From: UBA11612 sp963976395 | GTDB taxonomy: Bacteria; Pseudomonadota; Alphaproteobacteria; Rhodospirillales; Rhodospirillaceae | Reading direction: 5' to 3' | DNA: 64,000 nucleotides | NCBI GenBank assembly: GCA_963976395.1 | Contig: CAXBLG010000003.1 | Span: forward strand, 62,001 to 126,000 | In this document: in pieces, positions 18,352 to 26,647 of the stretch | Layout of the letters: every line of letters starts with the position of its first letter | Position numbering within the stretch: position 1 is the stretch's first letter | Position numbers and translations under genes: made by a program | The notes under the pieces: model-generated | What the model saw: only the letters and a program-made list of their open reading frames with translations | Database searches by the model: none | What the model was told of the DNA's origin: nothing

Positions 18352-18379
18352 TTGCCCACAGCCCCTGGGGCTCTATACT
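18352..18379 (+). promoter_or_regulatory. Candidate sigma70 promoter with palindromic spacer
   Basis: TTGCCC (18352) and TATACT (18374) are separated by 16 bases. The spacer contains AGCCCCTGGGGCT, a perfect 13-base palindrome at 18360-18372, well placed for a repressor. It lies 30 bases upstream of the symporter gene. Confidence 0.4.
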
Positions 18380-18408
18380 GGCAATGAAGAATTGTTGGGG
18401 GATTTAGG

Positions 18409-19791
18409 ATGGGCTTGGAAACGGGACTAACGGCCGTCAGTGATTTTCTCTGGGGGCCGGTGACGATGATCTTGATTCTCGGCACCGGGCTTTATCTGTC
18501 CATCGGCCTACGCGGCATATCCATCCTCCGCATCCCCGAAGCCCTGAGATTGATGATCAGTCCCGCCGCCCGGGGCGAGGCCAAAGGTGACGGTGAAATC
18601 TCACCGTTTGCAGCCCTCATGACAGCACTGAGCGCCACAGTCGGCGTCGGCAATATAGCAGGTGTTGCCACCGCGATTCACTTGGGGGGACCCGGCGCGC
18701 TTTTCTGGATGTGGATGACAGCCCTTGTCGGCATGGCGACGAAATACGCCGAAACCATGCTAGCGGTCCATTACCGGGAAGTTTCACCGCGCGGGCACTT
18801 CCTCGGCGGGCCGATGTATTACATCAAGCACGGTTTGGGGCCGAAATGGGCTTGGCTTGGAACCTTATTTGCGATCTTCGCCGCCACGGCGGCATTTGGC
18901 GTTGGCAATATTGTTCAAACCAATTCTATTGCCGATGCCCTTGGCGCGGAATTCAACGTTCCGTTTGGGGTTACGGCAGGAGTTCTCACCGTTCTCGTCT
19001 TCGCGGTCATCATTGGTGGTGTAAAAAGAATCGCGACGATTTCCAGCACGCTTATTCCGCTCATGATCTTACTCTATTTTGTCGGCGGCATTTTCCTGCT
19101 TATCGTCAACGCCACTGAAGTGCCGGCTGCGATTGAATTGATCTTTACCTCGGCTTTCAACGGAACGGCTGCTACCGGTGGATTTGCAGGCGCTGCAGTT
19201 GCCGCTGCCATCAGATTCGGGGTCGCCCGCGGCATTTTCTCCAACGAAGCCGGACTCGGCACAGCCGCAATCGCTCAGGCCGCCGCCCGCAGCGACGACC
19301 CCGTGCGCAACGGCACCATTGGGATGCTTGGCACCTTCATCGATTCACTGGTGGTCAATTCCATGACCGGCATTGCAATCATAACCACTGGCGTTTGGAT
19401 GTCGGGTGAAACCGGCGCGCCTCTCACGGCCATGGCCTACAACGACGCACTACCCGGTTTCGGCGGCGCGATTGTGTCTATAAGTCTGATCTTCTTCGCC
19501 TTCACCACCATATTGGGGTGGAGTTTTTACGGCGAACGCTGCGCCGCCTACCTTTTTGGGGACCGCGCCATTGTTCCCTACCGATACCTCTGGACCTTCG
19601 TTGTACCGGTCGGTGCACTTGCAAAACTGGAAGTGGTCTGGATTTTTGCCGATATCATGAATGCTCTAATGGCGGTTCCAAACCTCATTGCACTACTATT
19701 ACTAAGCCCAGTCGTCTTTAAGATGACCCGCGACCGCCTCAGTGGCGGACAGCCCCTGATCACGCCAAAGCCCACCTCCCCCAAAGAATAG
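18409..19791 (+). CDS. Sodium:alanine/glycine symporter (AGCS family)
   Basis: A 460-residue inner-membrane amino-acid/sodium symporter with about 10-11 helices. Family signatures are present: GGPMYYIKHGLG near residue 137 and GIFSNEAGLGTAAIAQAAA near residue 278. The ATG at 18409 follows a strong GGGGGA. The probable substrate is alanine or glycine, taken from the family rather than from a residue seen here. It appears monocistronic, with a promoter-like sequence immediately upstream. Confidence 0.93.
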   Translation: MGLETGLTAVSDFLWGPVTMILILGTGLYLSIGLRGISILRIPEALRLMISPAARGEAKGDGEISPFAALMTALSATVGVGNIAGVATAIHLGGPGALFWMWMTALVGMATKYAETMLAVHYREVSPRGHFLGGPMYYIKHGLGPKWAWLGTLFAIFAATAAFGVGNIVQTNSIADALGAEFNVPFGVTAGVLTVLVFAVIIGGVKRIATISSTLIPLMILLYFVGGIFLLIVNATEVPAAIELIFTSAFNGTAATGGFAGAAVAAAIRFGVARGIFSNEAGLGTAAIAQAAARSDDPVRNGTIGMLGTFIDSLVVNSMTGIAIITTGVWMSGETGAPLTAMAYNDALPGFGGAIVSISLIFFAFTTILGWSFYGERCAAYLFGDRAIVPYRYLWTFVVPVGALAKLEVVWIFADIMNALMAVPNLIALLLLSPVVFKMTRDRLSGGQPLITPKPTSPKE

Positions 19792-19854
19792 AACGCCCTC
19801 GCACCCGCCACTTGTAAGCGAGCGGCCAGAGTGGTGAGATGGCTGCACAACGGC

Positions 19855-19874
19855 GCGGCAGCGATGTATGCCGC
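19855..19874. other. Short inverted repeat upstream of sqr
   Basis: GCGGCA and TGCCGC flank an 8-base loop, 20 bases upstream of the sulfide:quinone reductase start. It could be an operator or a chance hairpin; no flanking T-run suggests a terminator. Confidence 0.25.
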
Positions 19875-19893
19875 CTAGAGACAGGAGTGCATA

Positions 19894-21147
19894 ATGGCCC
19901 AAGATCGGCATCATCAAATTCTCATTATCGGCGGCGGCGCGGCAGGCATAACGGTTGCAGCTGAATTGCATCGGCAAGACTACAGTCATGCACTCGACAT
20001 CGCGATTATAGAACCCTCGGATGTGCACTATTATCAACCTGCGTTCACGCTGGTTGGCGCAGGCGCCTATTCCCTGAAAGCTACCCGCCGACAGGAGAAA
20101 ACCCTTATCCCGACAGATGTCGCTTGGATTAAAGAATCGGCGACAAATATTCAGCCTGAGTCCAATAGCGTGACCCTCGCGTCGGGACAAACAGTGACCT
20201 ACGACTACCTTGTTGTATGTCCTGGCCTTCAACTGAATTGGAGCGCCATCCAGGGCCTGAAAGATGCGGTCGGCCGGAACGGTGTGTGCAGCAACTATTC
20301 ACCGGACACGGTGGAATACACCTGGGAGTGCATCAAAGGATTGAAGCCCGGCTCGAAAGCCCTCTTTACGCAGCCGGCCATGCCCATCAAATGCCCGGGT
20401 GCGCCGCAAAAGGCGGCTTATCTCGCTTCCGATTATTTGAAGCGAGGCGGAATTCGCGAGCAGTGCGAAGTGCATTTTTTTACCCAAACCCCTGGCATCT
20501 TCGGCGTTCCATTTTACGCTCGGGAACTGGTCAAGATTGCCGCCGCTCATGGCATTCCCCTGCACTACCAACACAATCTGGTAGAAATCGATGCTACTGC
20601 GAAGAAAGCCATTTTTGAATTGACCGGCGGGGATCAGCAGGGGCAACGAATCAGCTTCGACTACGATATGATTCATGTCACACCGCCTCAGGGTGCACCG
20701 AACTTCTTGAAAGGAAGTCCGGTTGCCAACGAGGCTGGATTTGTTGACGTCCACGCCAACTCGCTTCAACACACGAAATACAAAAATGTGTTTAGCCTGG
20801 GCGATGCGGCCGCGAGCCCTAACTCAAAAACCGCAGCTGCAGTCCGCAAACAAGCGCCGGTCGTAACGCGAAACATCCAAAATCTTATTGCGGGCGGCGC
20901 GGTGGAAGAAAAATACGATGGATATGCGAGTTGCCCGCTGACCACCGCCTACGGCAAAGTGCTTATGGCCGAGTTTATCTATGGCGGAAAGCCGACACCG
21001 ACTCTGCCCCTAGATCCGGCCAAAGAGCGTCGTGTGAATTGGATTATTAAGAAAACCGGACTGCCGATTTTCTATTGGGATTACATGCTCAAAGGGCACA
21101 TCGCCTTCCCGGTACACAACACTAGCTTCGTCGATCCCGGCGCTTGA
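19894..21147 (+). CDS. sqr: Sulfide:quinone oxidoreductase, type II
   Basis: A 417-residue FAD enzyme that oxidises sulfide at the inner membrane and passes electrons to quinone. It has the N-terminal FAD loop IGGGAAGITVAAEL, IIEPSDVHYYQPAFTLVGAG, and VFSLGDAAASPNSKTAAAVRKQ. The two redox cysteines expected for type II (mitochondrial SQOR-like) enzymes are present, in IKCPGAPQKA (near residue 169) and in YDGYASCPLTTAYG (near residue 349). Two further Cys lie in VCPGLQL and NGVCSNYS. No persulfide dioxygenase or rhodanese gene is adjacent, so it probably serves sulfide detoxification or supplementary energy. Confidence 0.9.
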   Translation: MAQDRHHQILIIGGGAAGITVAAELHRQDYSHALDIAIIEPSDVHYYQPAFTLVGAGAYSLKATRRQEKTLIPTDVAWIKESATNIQPESNSVTLASGQTVTYDYLVVCPGLQLNWSAIQGLKDAVGRNGVCSNYSPDTVEYTWECIKGLKPGSKALFTQPAMPIKCPGAPQKAAYLASDYLKRGGIREQCEVHFFTQTPGIFGVPFYARELVKIAAAHGIPLHYQHNLVEIDATAKKAIFELTGGDQQGQRISFDYDMIHVTPPQGAPNFLKGSPVANEAGFVDVHANSLQHTKYKNVFSLGDAAASPNSKTAAAVRKQAPVVTRNIQNLIAGGAVEEKYDGYASCPLTTAYGKVLMAEFIYGGKPTPTLPLDPAKERRVNWIIKKTGLPIFYWDYMLKGHIAFPVHNTSFVDPGA

Positions 21148-21173
21148 TGGATTCGCCCTAGGAGAAAGTTGCA

Positions 21174-21596
21174 ATGCGCCTCCGGGTGGCAGCTATGGGT
21201 TTATTGTTGTTTATCGAGACAAATGCGGCGCTTGCTGCGGATGACGCGGTGTGCGGCAACATCAGGCTTTCAGCGACCGAACAATTTCAATGCCGATACC
21301 GTCTCGACAATGCTCTTGGTCCGGGGGATGCCCAGCGCACCCGCGAGGAGTATGAATACAAAGCGCGCGCCGCAACCAACGCTTTGATTACACCATCCGC
21401 ACCGTTGAAGCCGCTCCCGGCCCTTCCCGATGCAACGTTAAAGCTTCCCGACACACCGGACACCGTGCCCCGGGAGAGCGGCGCACTGCGTTTGCCCAAG
21501 ACACCTTCTTTAGTTCCCGAAAACGGCGGTATGTTACACCTTCCCAATACGCCCTCAGGCGCACCGGTCACACCAAAGTCCCGAGATGCTCAATAG
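21174..21596 (+). CDS. Exported Pro-rich protein with three 16-residue repeats
   Basis: A 140-residue protein with a signal peptide (cleavage after AALA, about residue 21) and an AGGAG ribosome site. The mature part begins with a short Cys-containing region and a helical stretch ending near residue 70. Its C-terminal third is three tandem 16-residue units starting at residues 89, 105 and 121, each of the form L-x-LP-x-TP-x-x-x-P. No known family recognised. The repeat suggests an extended, periplasm- or wall-spanning linker. It lies 27 bases after sqr and could be cotranscribed with it. Confidence 0.7.
   Translation: MRLRVAAMGLLLFIETNAALAADDAVCGNIRLSATEQFQCRYRLDNALGPGDAQRTREEYEYKARAATNALITPSAPLKPLPALPDATLKLPDTPDTVPRESGALRLPKTPSLVPENGGMLHLPNTPSGAPVTPKSRDAQ
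21438..21581 (+). repeat. 48-bp tandem coding repeat, three units
   Basis: The codons for residues 89-136 of the exported Pro-rich protein repeat with a 48-base period. Protein-level identity (LKLPDTP, LRLPKTP, LHLPNTP) is clearer than nucleotide identity, so the duplication is old. Confidence 0.7.
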
Positions 21597-21611
21597 AGCT
21601 TGGTAAAATTT

Positions 21612-22097
21612 TCACGAATTCAAAATCCAAATCGCCGTATTTAGCGCAAGGGCAAAAGCCACCCACAAGCCATAAGGCACGAAGAGAAACGCAGCCAGTT
21701 TGTCTACAGGACGAAACAACCAACCCGTTGCAATAATCGCGACAAAGAACACGACCATTTCAACCAACGCCCATCCCACGAGCTGCAAACCGAAGAATAC
21801 ACCCGACCATGTCAAATTAAGGGCGAGTTGGAATCCGTAAGCAGCAAAAGCGAGCGATGCACCGCTAAACCCAACCTTGCGCCACACCCTCCAACCCGCA
21901 ACCGCCATCAGCACAAAGAGAGTCGTCCAAACCGGAGCGAAAAGCCAGTCAGGCGGATTAAAGGGGGGTTTAATGAGCGTTTGATACCAAGTGCCAACGC
22001 TGGATGCCGTAATAGCGCCGCCGATACCAGACACAACAAAACTCAGCGCCAGGAAGGCAGCCAAGCCAGCAATATTTTTGGTTTGTGACGCAACCAT
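21612..22097 (-). CDS. tspO: TspO/MBR family tryptophan-rich sensory protein
   Basis: A 161-residue five-helix membrane protein that binds tetrapyrroles and, in Rhodobacter, tunes photosynthesis and stress genes. The family stretch WYQTLIKPPFNPPDWLFAPVW is near residues 35-55, with LNLTWSGVFFGLQ in helix 4. The ATG at 22097 gives the usual family length; the longer frame from 22175 adds a non-family leader. It is convergent with the Pro-rich protein gene, leaving 15 bases between the stops. Confidence 0.93.
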   Translation of the reverse strand: MVASQTKNIAGLAAFLALSFVVSGIGGAITASSVGTWYQTLIKPPFNPPDWLFAPVWTTLFVLMAVAGWRVWRKVGFSGASLAFAAYGFQLALNLTWSGVFFGLQLVGWALVEMVVFFVAIIATGWLFRPVDKLAAFLFVPYGLWVAFALALNTAIWILNS

Positions 22098-22238
22098 ACA
22101 TAATTGTAAGGGGGTCTGTAATAAAGGGCTAGGGGTGGCGTTACACGGCAAAGGCATGGTAGAGCGCCAAGGCAAATAATTGCGGCAATATTGATCAGAT
22201 GCGTCCCGGCTGCCGCAGTACCGGGAAAAGGACGGGCG

Positions 22239-23210
22239 ATGAAATCAGCTCTGACCGCAACAGTACTAGCATCAGCAGTTTTTCTGTCGAACTGCGCGAC
22301 GCAAAATCCATACATGATCGACAACGTGCTTGATGCCCGGGCAGTTTCCGACCACGGGCTTGATCTGTTTGTTGAAGGCGACTTCGAGTCCGCGATTGCC
22401 GCGTTTGACGCCGTGATTGATTTCGGAACCATCGACAATCGCGACTATAAGCGGCGCGCGGCAGCCTACGGCGCCATAGAAGAATACGATGTGGCCTTAA
22501 GGGATACCGAGCAAGCTTTGAGGTTGGCGCCCGACGACTGGCGCACACATCTTCAACGCGCGGTTTTTCACCAGCGCACTCATCGATTTGATGAAGCCAT
22601 CGAAGACCTAGACCATGCGCTTGAGGTCAAGCCTTATGAAATAGAGTTGTTACGCAGGCGTGCATATCTCAAGGTCGTCGCCGGGCGGTATCTTGATGCC
22701 GTTGCAGATTACGACTCCCTTACGCAAGCCCTGCCAGGTTCGGATACCGGAACATTGGGCCGGGGTGTTGCGCAATACCTCGTGGGCGATTGGGGCTCTG
22801 CGGCAAACGCCTTTGCAAACATATTAGAAAAATCACCCAACGACGGCCTGGCCGTGCTCTGGCTTGCAAAGTCAACGTTGCGCGCCACACAGCCAATAGG
22901 CTGGGAGGAGTTTGCAGATAACGTCGGCCCCGAACGGGAATGGACCATGGCTCATCTTCTCGTTACCGCGACAGATATCAACGATGTAGAGGACACTCTG
23001 CTTGTACTATATGGCGGCGATCACACAGGAAAATCGGACACCTGCGAACACGCATTGTTTCTAGGTACATGGCGATTGATTAAGGCCGGTGGCGATGGTG
23101 CTGAACGCGCCTTCGACTCAGCAGCAAAAAGCTGCCCTATCGATAGCATCGAAGGTGCGGAAGCGCGCGTGGAGCTGGAACGCTTGAATGGCGTCCGTGA
23201 GACGAACTAA
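22239..23210 (+). CDS. TPR-containing lipoprotein
   Basis: A 323-residue predicted lipoprotein. The ATG at 22239 follows AAGGA and starts a signal sequence whose lipobox is LSNC (Cys19). Four or more TPR units run from about residue 40 to 190 (FVEGDFESAIAAFDAVIDFG, AAYGAIEEYDVALRDTEQAL, HQRTHRFDEAIEDLDHAL, KVVAGRYLDAVADYDSLTQAL). NlpI-like scaffolding at the outer membrane is possible but not shown. It is divergent from tspO; its stop overlaps the convergent hydrolase gene by 4 bases. Confidence 0.82.
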   Translation: MKSALTATVLASAVFLSNCATQNPYMIDNVLDARAVSDHGLDLFVEGDFESAIAAFDAVIDFGTIDNRDYKRRAAAYGAIEEYDVALRDTEQALRLAPDDWRTHLQRAVFHQRTHRFDEAIEDLDHALEVKPYEIELLRRRAYLKVVAGRYLDAVADYDSLTQALPGSDTGTLGRGVAQYLVGDWGSAANAFANILEKSPNDGLAVLWLAKSTLRATQPIGWEEFADNVGPEREWTMAHLLVTATDINDVEDTLLVLYGGDHTGKSDTCEHALFLGTWRLIKAGGDGAERAFDSAAKSCPIDSIEGAEARVELERLNGVRETN

Positions 23211-24706
23211 GGAATCCGGTTGAGTCTTGCCCTTTGCAACTGGCGCTCTGCGTCTTCCGGCAAAAGGTACCTCGCGGCCACCAGCGTTTTCAAATGTCCT
23301 TCCACCTTACTTAGATAATCAGCGCTGTCTTCATACATCTGATGCAAAACAGAGTTTGGCAGGGGCGCTTCATACGCGAACATACCGCACAGGCCGCCAG
23401 TGGCCGCGATGGCAGCGGACTCGGGAACTTCCTCACTGACCGGAAACACGCGAGAGATTGGAACTTCAACCCAATATGGGCGCAAGCCACCCACAGCATT
23501 TCCGTGAGTATCTCGCTTCACCTCATTATTCACATCCAACGTCAACATTCGGCCAGGCGGCGGCGTGGAACCTTCGCGAATCCAAGCCTCAAGATTCGCA
23601 AGAGCAGCCGTAACAAAATCGTTTTTCACCGCAACATCGGAAACCGGAGCCGCACAACGAATCGTCGTGCGCTCTTTAGCGCCGATCAGTTGAAAGGCCG
23701 GTGTAAATTGGGACTGGTCTCCCCAGTTCGCGTGACTAACCCCAGCCATCTCGTACCATCGGAACCTTACGGGACCGTCCTGGTCGGGTGTGCGTAACGC
23801 CTTAAGACGCTCAGCTGATCGGCCAAAATCTCCCTCCGCGACAATAGAGATTACCGCAGCATCGGCGGGAAGGTTTTGAGGACGCCCGCTCACCAGTATG
23901 AGATATCCGTCCATGACGGGTCCGCCGTCGGCACGGCGCGCACGCGCGTGATGGCCGTCGTCAATGAACGTTGATTGCATGCCTCCGGTGAGCGATGTGC
24001 CGGTCGAAATAACTTTAAGGCCGCCCTTTAGAGTCTTTGCATGGTCAAGAAATCCAAGTTCGCCGAGCGGCCCTTCCGAGCTCCGCATCAATGCCCCAAC
24101 TTGGGCCATAAGATCCCACCTCAGCCCCTCGTGCGGAATGCTGAGAGAACCATAGCGGTCCGCATCATAGCCGAAGAAGAAGTCTGCAAGATTTGCTTTG
24201 GCCATGGTCAGCGCAACAAAAACATCGCCATGATCGATCATACGGGGCGCAGCCGCCGGCCACGTTGTCGTCCATTCATTCACATCGCGGGACGGTTCAA
24301 TGATGATGTTTCCGCTGAACGCGTTTTTGTTCGCCGGCCTGCGAACAAGGATGCGGGAAACATAAGGCACGTCAGCCTCCACAACGCCCGTGCCATCGGC
24401 GGCATACACATTCCCGTGCCCTTCAATGAAGTATTCTTCCTCCACGTACCCGCGCGCGGACAGATCATAGACATTGGGACCATCAAGGCCCGGCCCCGTA
24501 TTCACCGACCCCATCACCGGGCGCTTACCGATCGGTTGCAACCGCCATTCAGGCAGCGGCGGAACACCAGCTACCGGCAACGGCGCAATCACAGCCCCCT
24601 CACTGTAATAGGGCGAAGTCGTAGTTTGTGCGTTGACACCGAAGACCAGCGCAACGGTTACCGCAGTACCGATAACCGCTGTAATGACCGAAACATTTAT
24701 ACGCAT
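23207..24706 (-). CDS. Exported alpha/beta-hydrolase-domain protein (Abhydrolase_10-like)
   Basis: A 499-residue predicted secreted or periplasmic hydrolase. The ATG at 24706 has a strong GGGAGGAAA ahead and starts a signal peptide ending near FGVNAQT. The nucleophile elbow is GTSLTGG (near residue 231), and the histidine is probably in MAGVSHANWGDQ (near residue 320). This large 'alpha/beta hydrolase domain' family has no firmly known substrate. It lies 23 bases downstream of the TonB-like gene on the same strand. Confidence 0.72.
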   Translation of the reverse strand: MRINVSVITAVIGTAVTVALVFGVNAQTTTSPYYSEGAVIAPLPVAGVPPLPEWRLQPIGKRPVMGSVNTGPGLDGPNVYDLSARGYVEEEYFIEGHGNVYAADGTGVVEADVPYVSRILVRRPANKNAFSGNIIIEPSRDVNEWTTTWPAAAPRMIDHGDVFVALTMAKANLADFFFGYDADRYGSLSIPHEGLRWDLMAQVGALMRSSEGPLGELGFLDHAKTLKGGLKVISTGTSLTGGMQSTFIDDGHHARARRADGGPVMDGYLILVSGRPQNLPADAAVISIVAEGDFGRSAERLKALRTPDQDGPVRFRWYEMAGVSHANWGDQSQFTPAFQLIGAKERTTIRCAAPVSDVAVKNDFVTAALANLEAWIREGSTPPPGRMLTLDVNNEVKRDTHGNAVGGLRPYWVEVPISRVFPVSEEVPESAAIAATGGLCGMFAYEAPLPNSVLHQMYEDSADYLSKVEGHLKTLVAARYLLPEDAERQLQRARLNRIP

Positions 24707-24729
24707 GAAATTTCCTCCCCCTCTGTTCC

Positions 24730-25332
24730 TCACAACATTGAAGCTGCCTGACGCTGGACATGAAATTCGATGGGCACAATCAACGTCACCGGATTCCCCG
24801 GAATGACCCGCGGCGGTGGCGGAAACGGCTGCGCTCGCCAGACAACCGCCAAGGCCTCGTCATCGAGCGCTGTAAATCCACTGCTTTTTTCAACATCGAC
24901 GGAAACCACCTTTCCCGCTCGATTGACCAAAACACGCACAAGAACGCTTCCCTCTTCTCCCAGCAATTTTGAACGCACCGGATATTCAAGCAAGCGGCTA
25001 AGGGTTTTTGCAAAAGTGCCGTAATAGCTTTCCGAACCCCGCAACCCCTCGGGCGTGGCTGTAATCGGTTGAACGACAAATTCAGGAAGGTCGGGAATCT
25101 CTATTGTGTCATCGACCACTAGCAACGGGGAGGACGGAGGCTGAAGATTGGGAACCTCGGGATCGCCCGCCTCTACAAAATCGACAAAGACGACTGGAAC
25201 GTCGGGAGGCACCCGGCCCGGACCAGGCGGCATCCACCAGGCCAATACGAAAACCAAGTGCGCCAGCACGGTTCCTGCCACACCGAGGCCTCTCGAACGC
25301 CACGCTTCCTTTGGGAGAATCACGCAAGGCAT
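24730..25332 (-). CDS. TonB-family energy-transducer-like protein
   Basis: A 200-residue protein with one N-terminal membrane helix (VAGTVLAHLVFVLAWW, about residues 18-33), a Pro-rich spacer (PPGPGRVPPDVP, then PEVPNLQPPSSP) and a C-terminal TonB domain of about 85 residues (EYPVRSKLLGEEGSVLVRVLVN, then DDEALAVVWRAQPFPPPP). It should couple the proton-motive force to an outer-membrane receptor, but no exbBD or TonB-dependent receptor lies in the window. It sits between pspF and the exported hydrolase on the same strand. Confidence 0.82.
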   Translation of the reverse strand: MPCVILPKEAWRSRGLGVAGTVLAHLVFVLAWWMPPGPGRVPPDVPVVFVDFVEAGDPEVPNLQPPSSPLLVVDDTIEIPDLPEFVVQPITATPEGLRGSESYYGTFAKTLSRLLEYPVRSKLLGEEGSVLVRVLVNRAGKVVSVDVEKSSGFTALDDEALAVVWRAQPFPPPPRVIPGNPVTLIVPIEFHVQRQAASML

Positions 25333-25404
25333 GAAGGCTCCTACAAACCACAGGCGATCATACCAACAATTACCGGCCCGGGGATTAAATGCTCGGACCG
25401 ACCT

Positions 25405-26469
25405 TCATTTTGTCGTCCGCGAGGGCAGCAGATCATATTTGCGTAACGCATTGCGAAACTGATGGTATCCAAGCCCGAGCCGCCGCGCAGCGACCCGCTG
25501 GTTGTGGCGGCAATCCTTTAGGGCGCGGGTCAATAAATCGCTCTCGAAGGCCGCGACAGCCGCTTTGAAATCAGTCGGCAGCGGGTTCGAGTCGGCGGTT
25601 GAGGGCGCCGAAACCTCCGAACGAGTCTCGGTTCCCATATCCTGCCCCTGAACGCCTTCAGTATACGTCTTTGGGACCGGACGGTACGGCGACGCGAACG
25701 GGTCGAAGATGATTTCATCGATAGGCTTCGACGTACTCGGCCAATACGCCACCGCACGTTCAACAACGTTCTTGAGTTCGCGTACGTTGCCCGGCCACTG
25801 ATATTGCTCGAGAGCATCGAGGGCTGCTTCGGTAAAGCCGGGAAATCCTTCTGCGTCCATATCCGAAGCCATGCCCCGACCGAAGTGCTCGGCTAAACGC
25901 CGGACATCACCTTCGCGCGCGCGCAGTGGCGGCAGAGTCAAAACGTCGAACGCAAGACGGTCCAATAGATCTTCGCGAAACCGCCCGGCTCGCGCTTCTG
26001 CTGGAAGATCGAGGTTGGTCGCCGCGACAACCCGTACGGATACGGTCACAGTTTCGTTGCCACCAAGACGTTCCAATTCCCCGTACTCAATGACCCGAAG
26101 AATCTTCTCCTGCACCGCGAGCCCGGCGTTGCCGATTTCATCCAAGAATAAGGTGCCCGAATCGGCCAGTTCGAAACGGCCCAATCGTCGTTTTGAGGCC
26201 CCGGTAAAGGCGCCCGGCTCCACGCCGAAAAGCTCGGCTTCCAGCAACCCCTCGGGCAGTGCAGCGCAGTTAAGCTTGACCATCGGCCCGGACCACCGAC
26301 GCGACAGATAATGAACACGCGCCGCCGACAACTCTTTCCCGGTGCCCCGCTCACCGATAATCAGAACAGGCCGATCAAGAGGCGCGACCTGGGAAAGGTG
26401 GTCAAGGTGCGAGAGAAAGGCCGGAGACTCGCCAAGTGGGGCAGGAAGATCGACCATAGGAATCCACAT
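25405..26469 (-). CDS. pspF: Sigma54-dependent activator of the phage shock operon (PspF)
   Basis: A 354-residue enhancer-binding protein without an N-terminal sensor domain, as in E. coli PspF, where activity is set by direct PspA inhibition. It has an N-terminal GES-AFL-APLDRPVLIIGERGTGKE start, Walker A GERGTGKE, the sigma54-contacting GAFTGA loop, Walker B GTLFLDEIGN, an arginine-finger region, and a C-terminal helix-turn-helix (NQRVAARRLGLGYHQFRNALRKY). A spacer of about 60 residues joins ATPase and HTH. An in-frame ATG at 26457 is an alternative start. It is transcribed away from pspA across a shared control region. Confidence 0.92.
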   Translation of the reverse strand: MWIPMVDLPAPLGESPAFLSHLDHLSQVAPLDRPVLIIGERGTGKELSAARVHYLSRRWSGPMVKLNCAALPEGLLEAELFGVEPGAFTGASKRRLGRFELADSGTLFLDEIGNAGLAVQEKILRVIEYGELERLGGNETVTVSVRVVAATNLDLPAEARAGRFREDLLDRLAFDVLTLPPLRAREGDVRRLAEHFGRGMASDMDAEGFPGFTEAALDALEQYQWPGNVRELKNVVERAVAYWPSTSKPIDEIIFDPFASPYRPVPKTYTEGVQGQDMGTETRSEVSAPSTADSNPLPTDFKAAVAAFESDLLTRALKDCRHNQRVAARRLGLGYHQFRNALRKYDLLPSRTTK

Positions 26470-26474
26470 TATTC

Positions 26475-26489
26475 GCTAATATTTTTAGC
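26475..26489. promoter_or_regulatory. Inverted repeat in the pspF leader
   Basis: GCTAA-TATTT-TTAGC, just ahead of the pspF start. It could be an autoregulatory site or a small hairpin. In E. coli, PspF represses its own gene from upstream sites, so the position is sensible, but binding is unproven. Confidence 0.3.
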
Positions 26490-26498
26490 AGGGTGTCA

Positions 26499-26522
26499 TT
26501 TATTGGTAGAATTCACAATAAA
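26499..26522. promoter_or_regulatory. Candidate PspF upstream activating sequence
   Basis: TTTATTG, 10 bases, then CAATAAA: a perfect 7-bp dyad centred about 98 bases upstream of the predicted pspA transcription start, within the distance used by PspF in E. coli. Assignment rests on position and symmetry. Confidence 0.45.
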
Positions 26523-26554
26523 AATAAAAAACGGCTCACAACTAATTTCATTTA

Positions 26555-26567
26555 AATCAATAACTTA
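26555..26567 (+). promoter_or_regulatory. IHF site matching full consensus
   Basis: AATCAATAACTTA fits WATCAANNNNTTR at every fixed position. It lies between the dyad and the sigma54 promoter, where IHF bends DNA so the activator can reach the polymerase, as at E. coli pspA. Confidence 0.65.
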
Positions 26568-26581
26568 GAAACTCGCCACCG

Positions 26582-26598
26582 TTGGCACGGCATTTGCT
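26582..26598 (+). promoter_or_regulatory. Sigma54 (-24/-12) promoter of pspABC
   Basis: TTGGCACGGCATTTGCT has the invariant GG (26584-26585) and GC (26596-26597) separated by exactly 10 bases and matches the extended TGGCACG-N4-TTGCW consensus. It faces pspA, starting transcription near 26608-26609. Confidence 0.88.
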
Positions 26599-26647
26599 CT
26601 TATAGATCCTAAGACGCTGCACCTGTGCACAAATCTGGAGGGCCCCG

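Noticed and set aside
24041..24751. A 236-codon plus-strand frame opposite the exported hydrolase
   Set aside because: The product is basic and without pattern, whereas the minus strand has signal peptide and nucleophile elbow.
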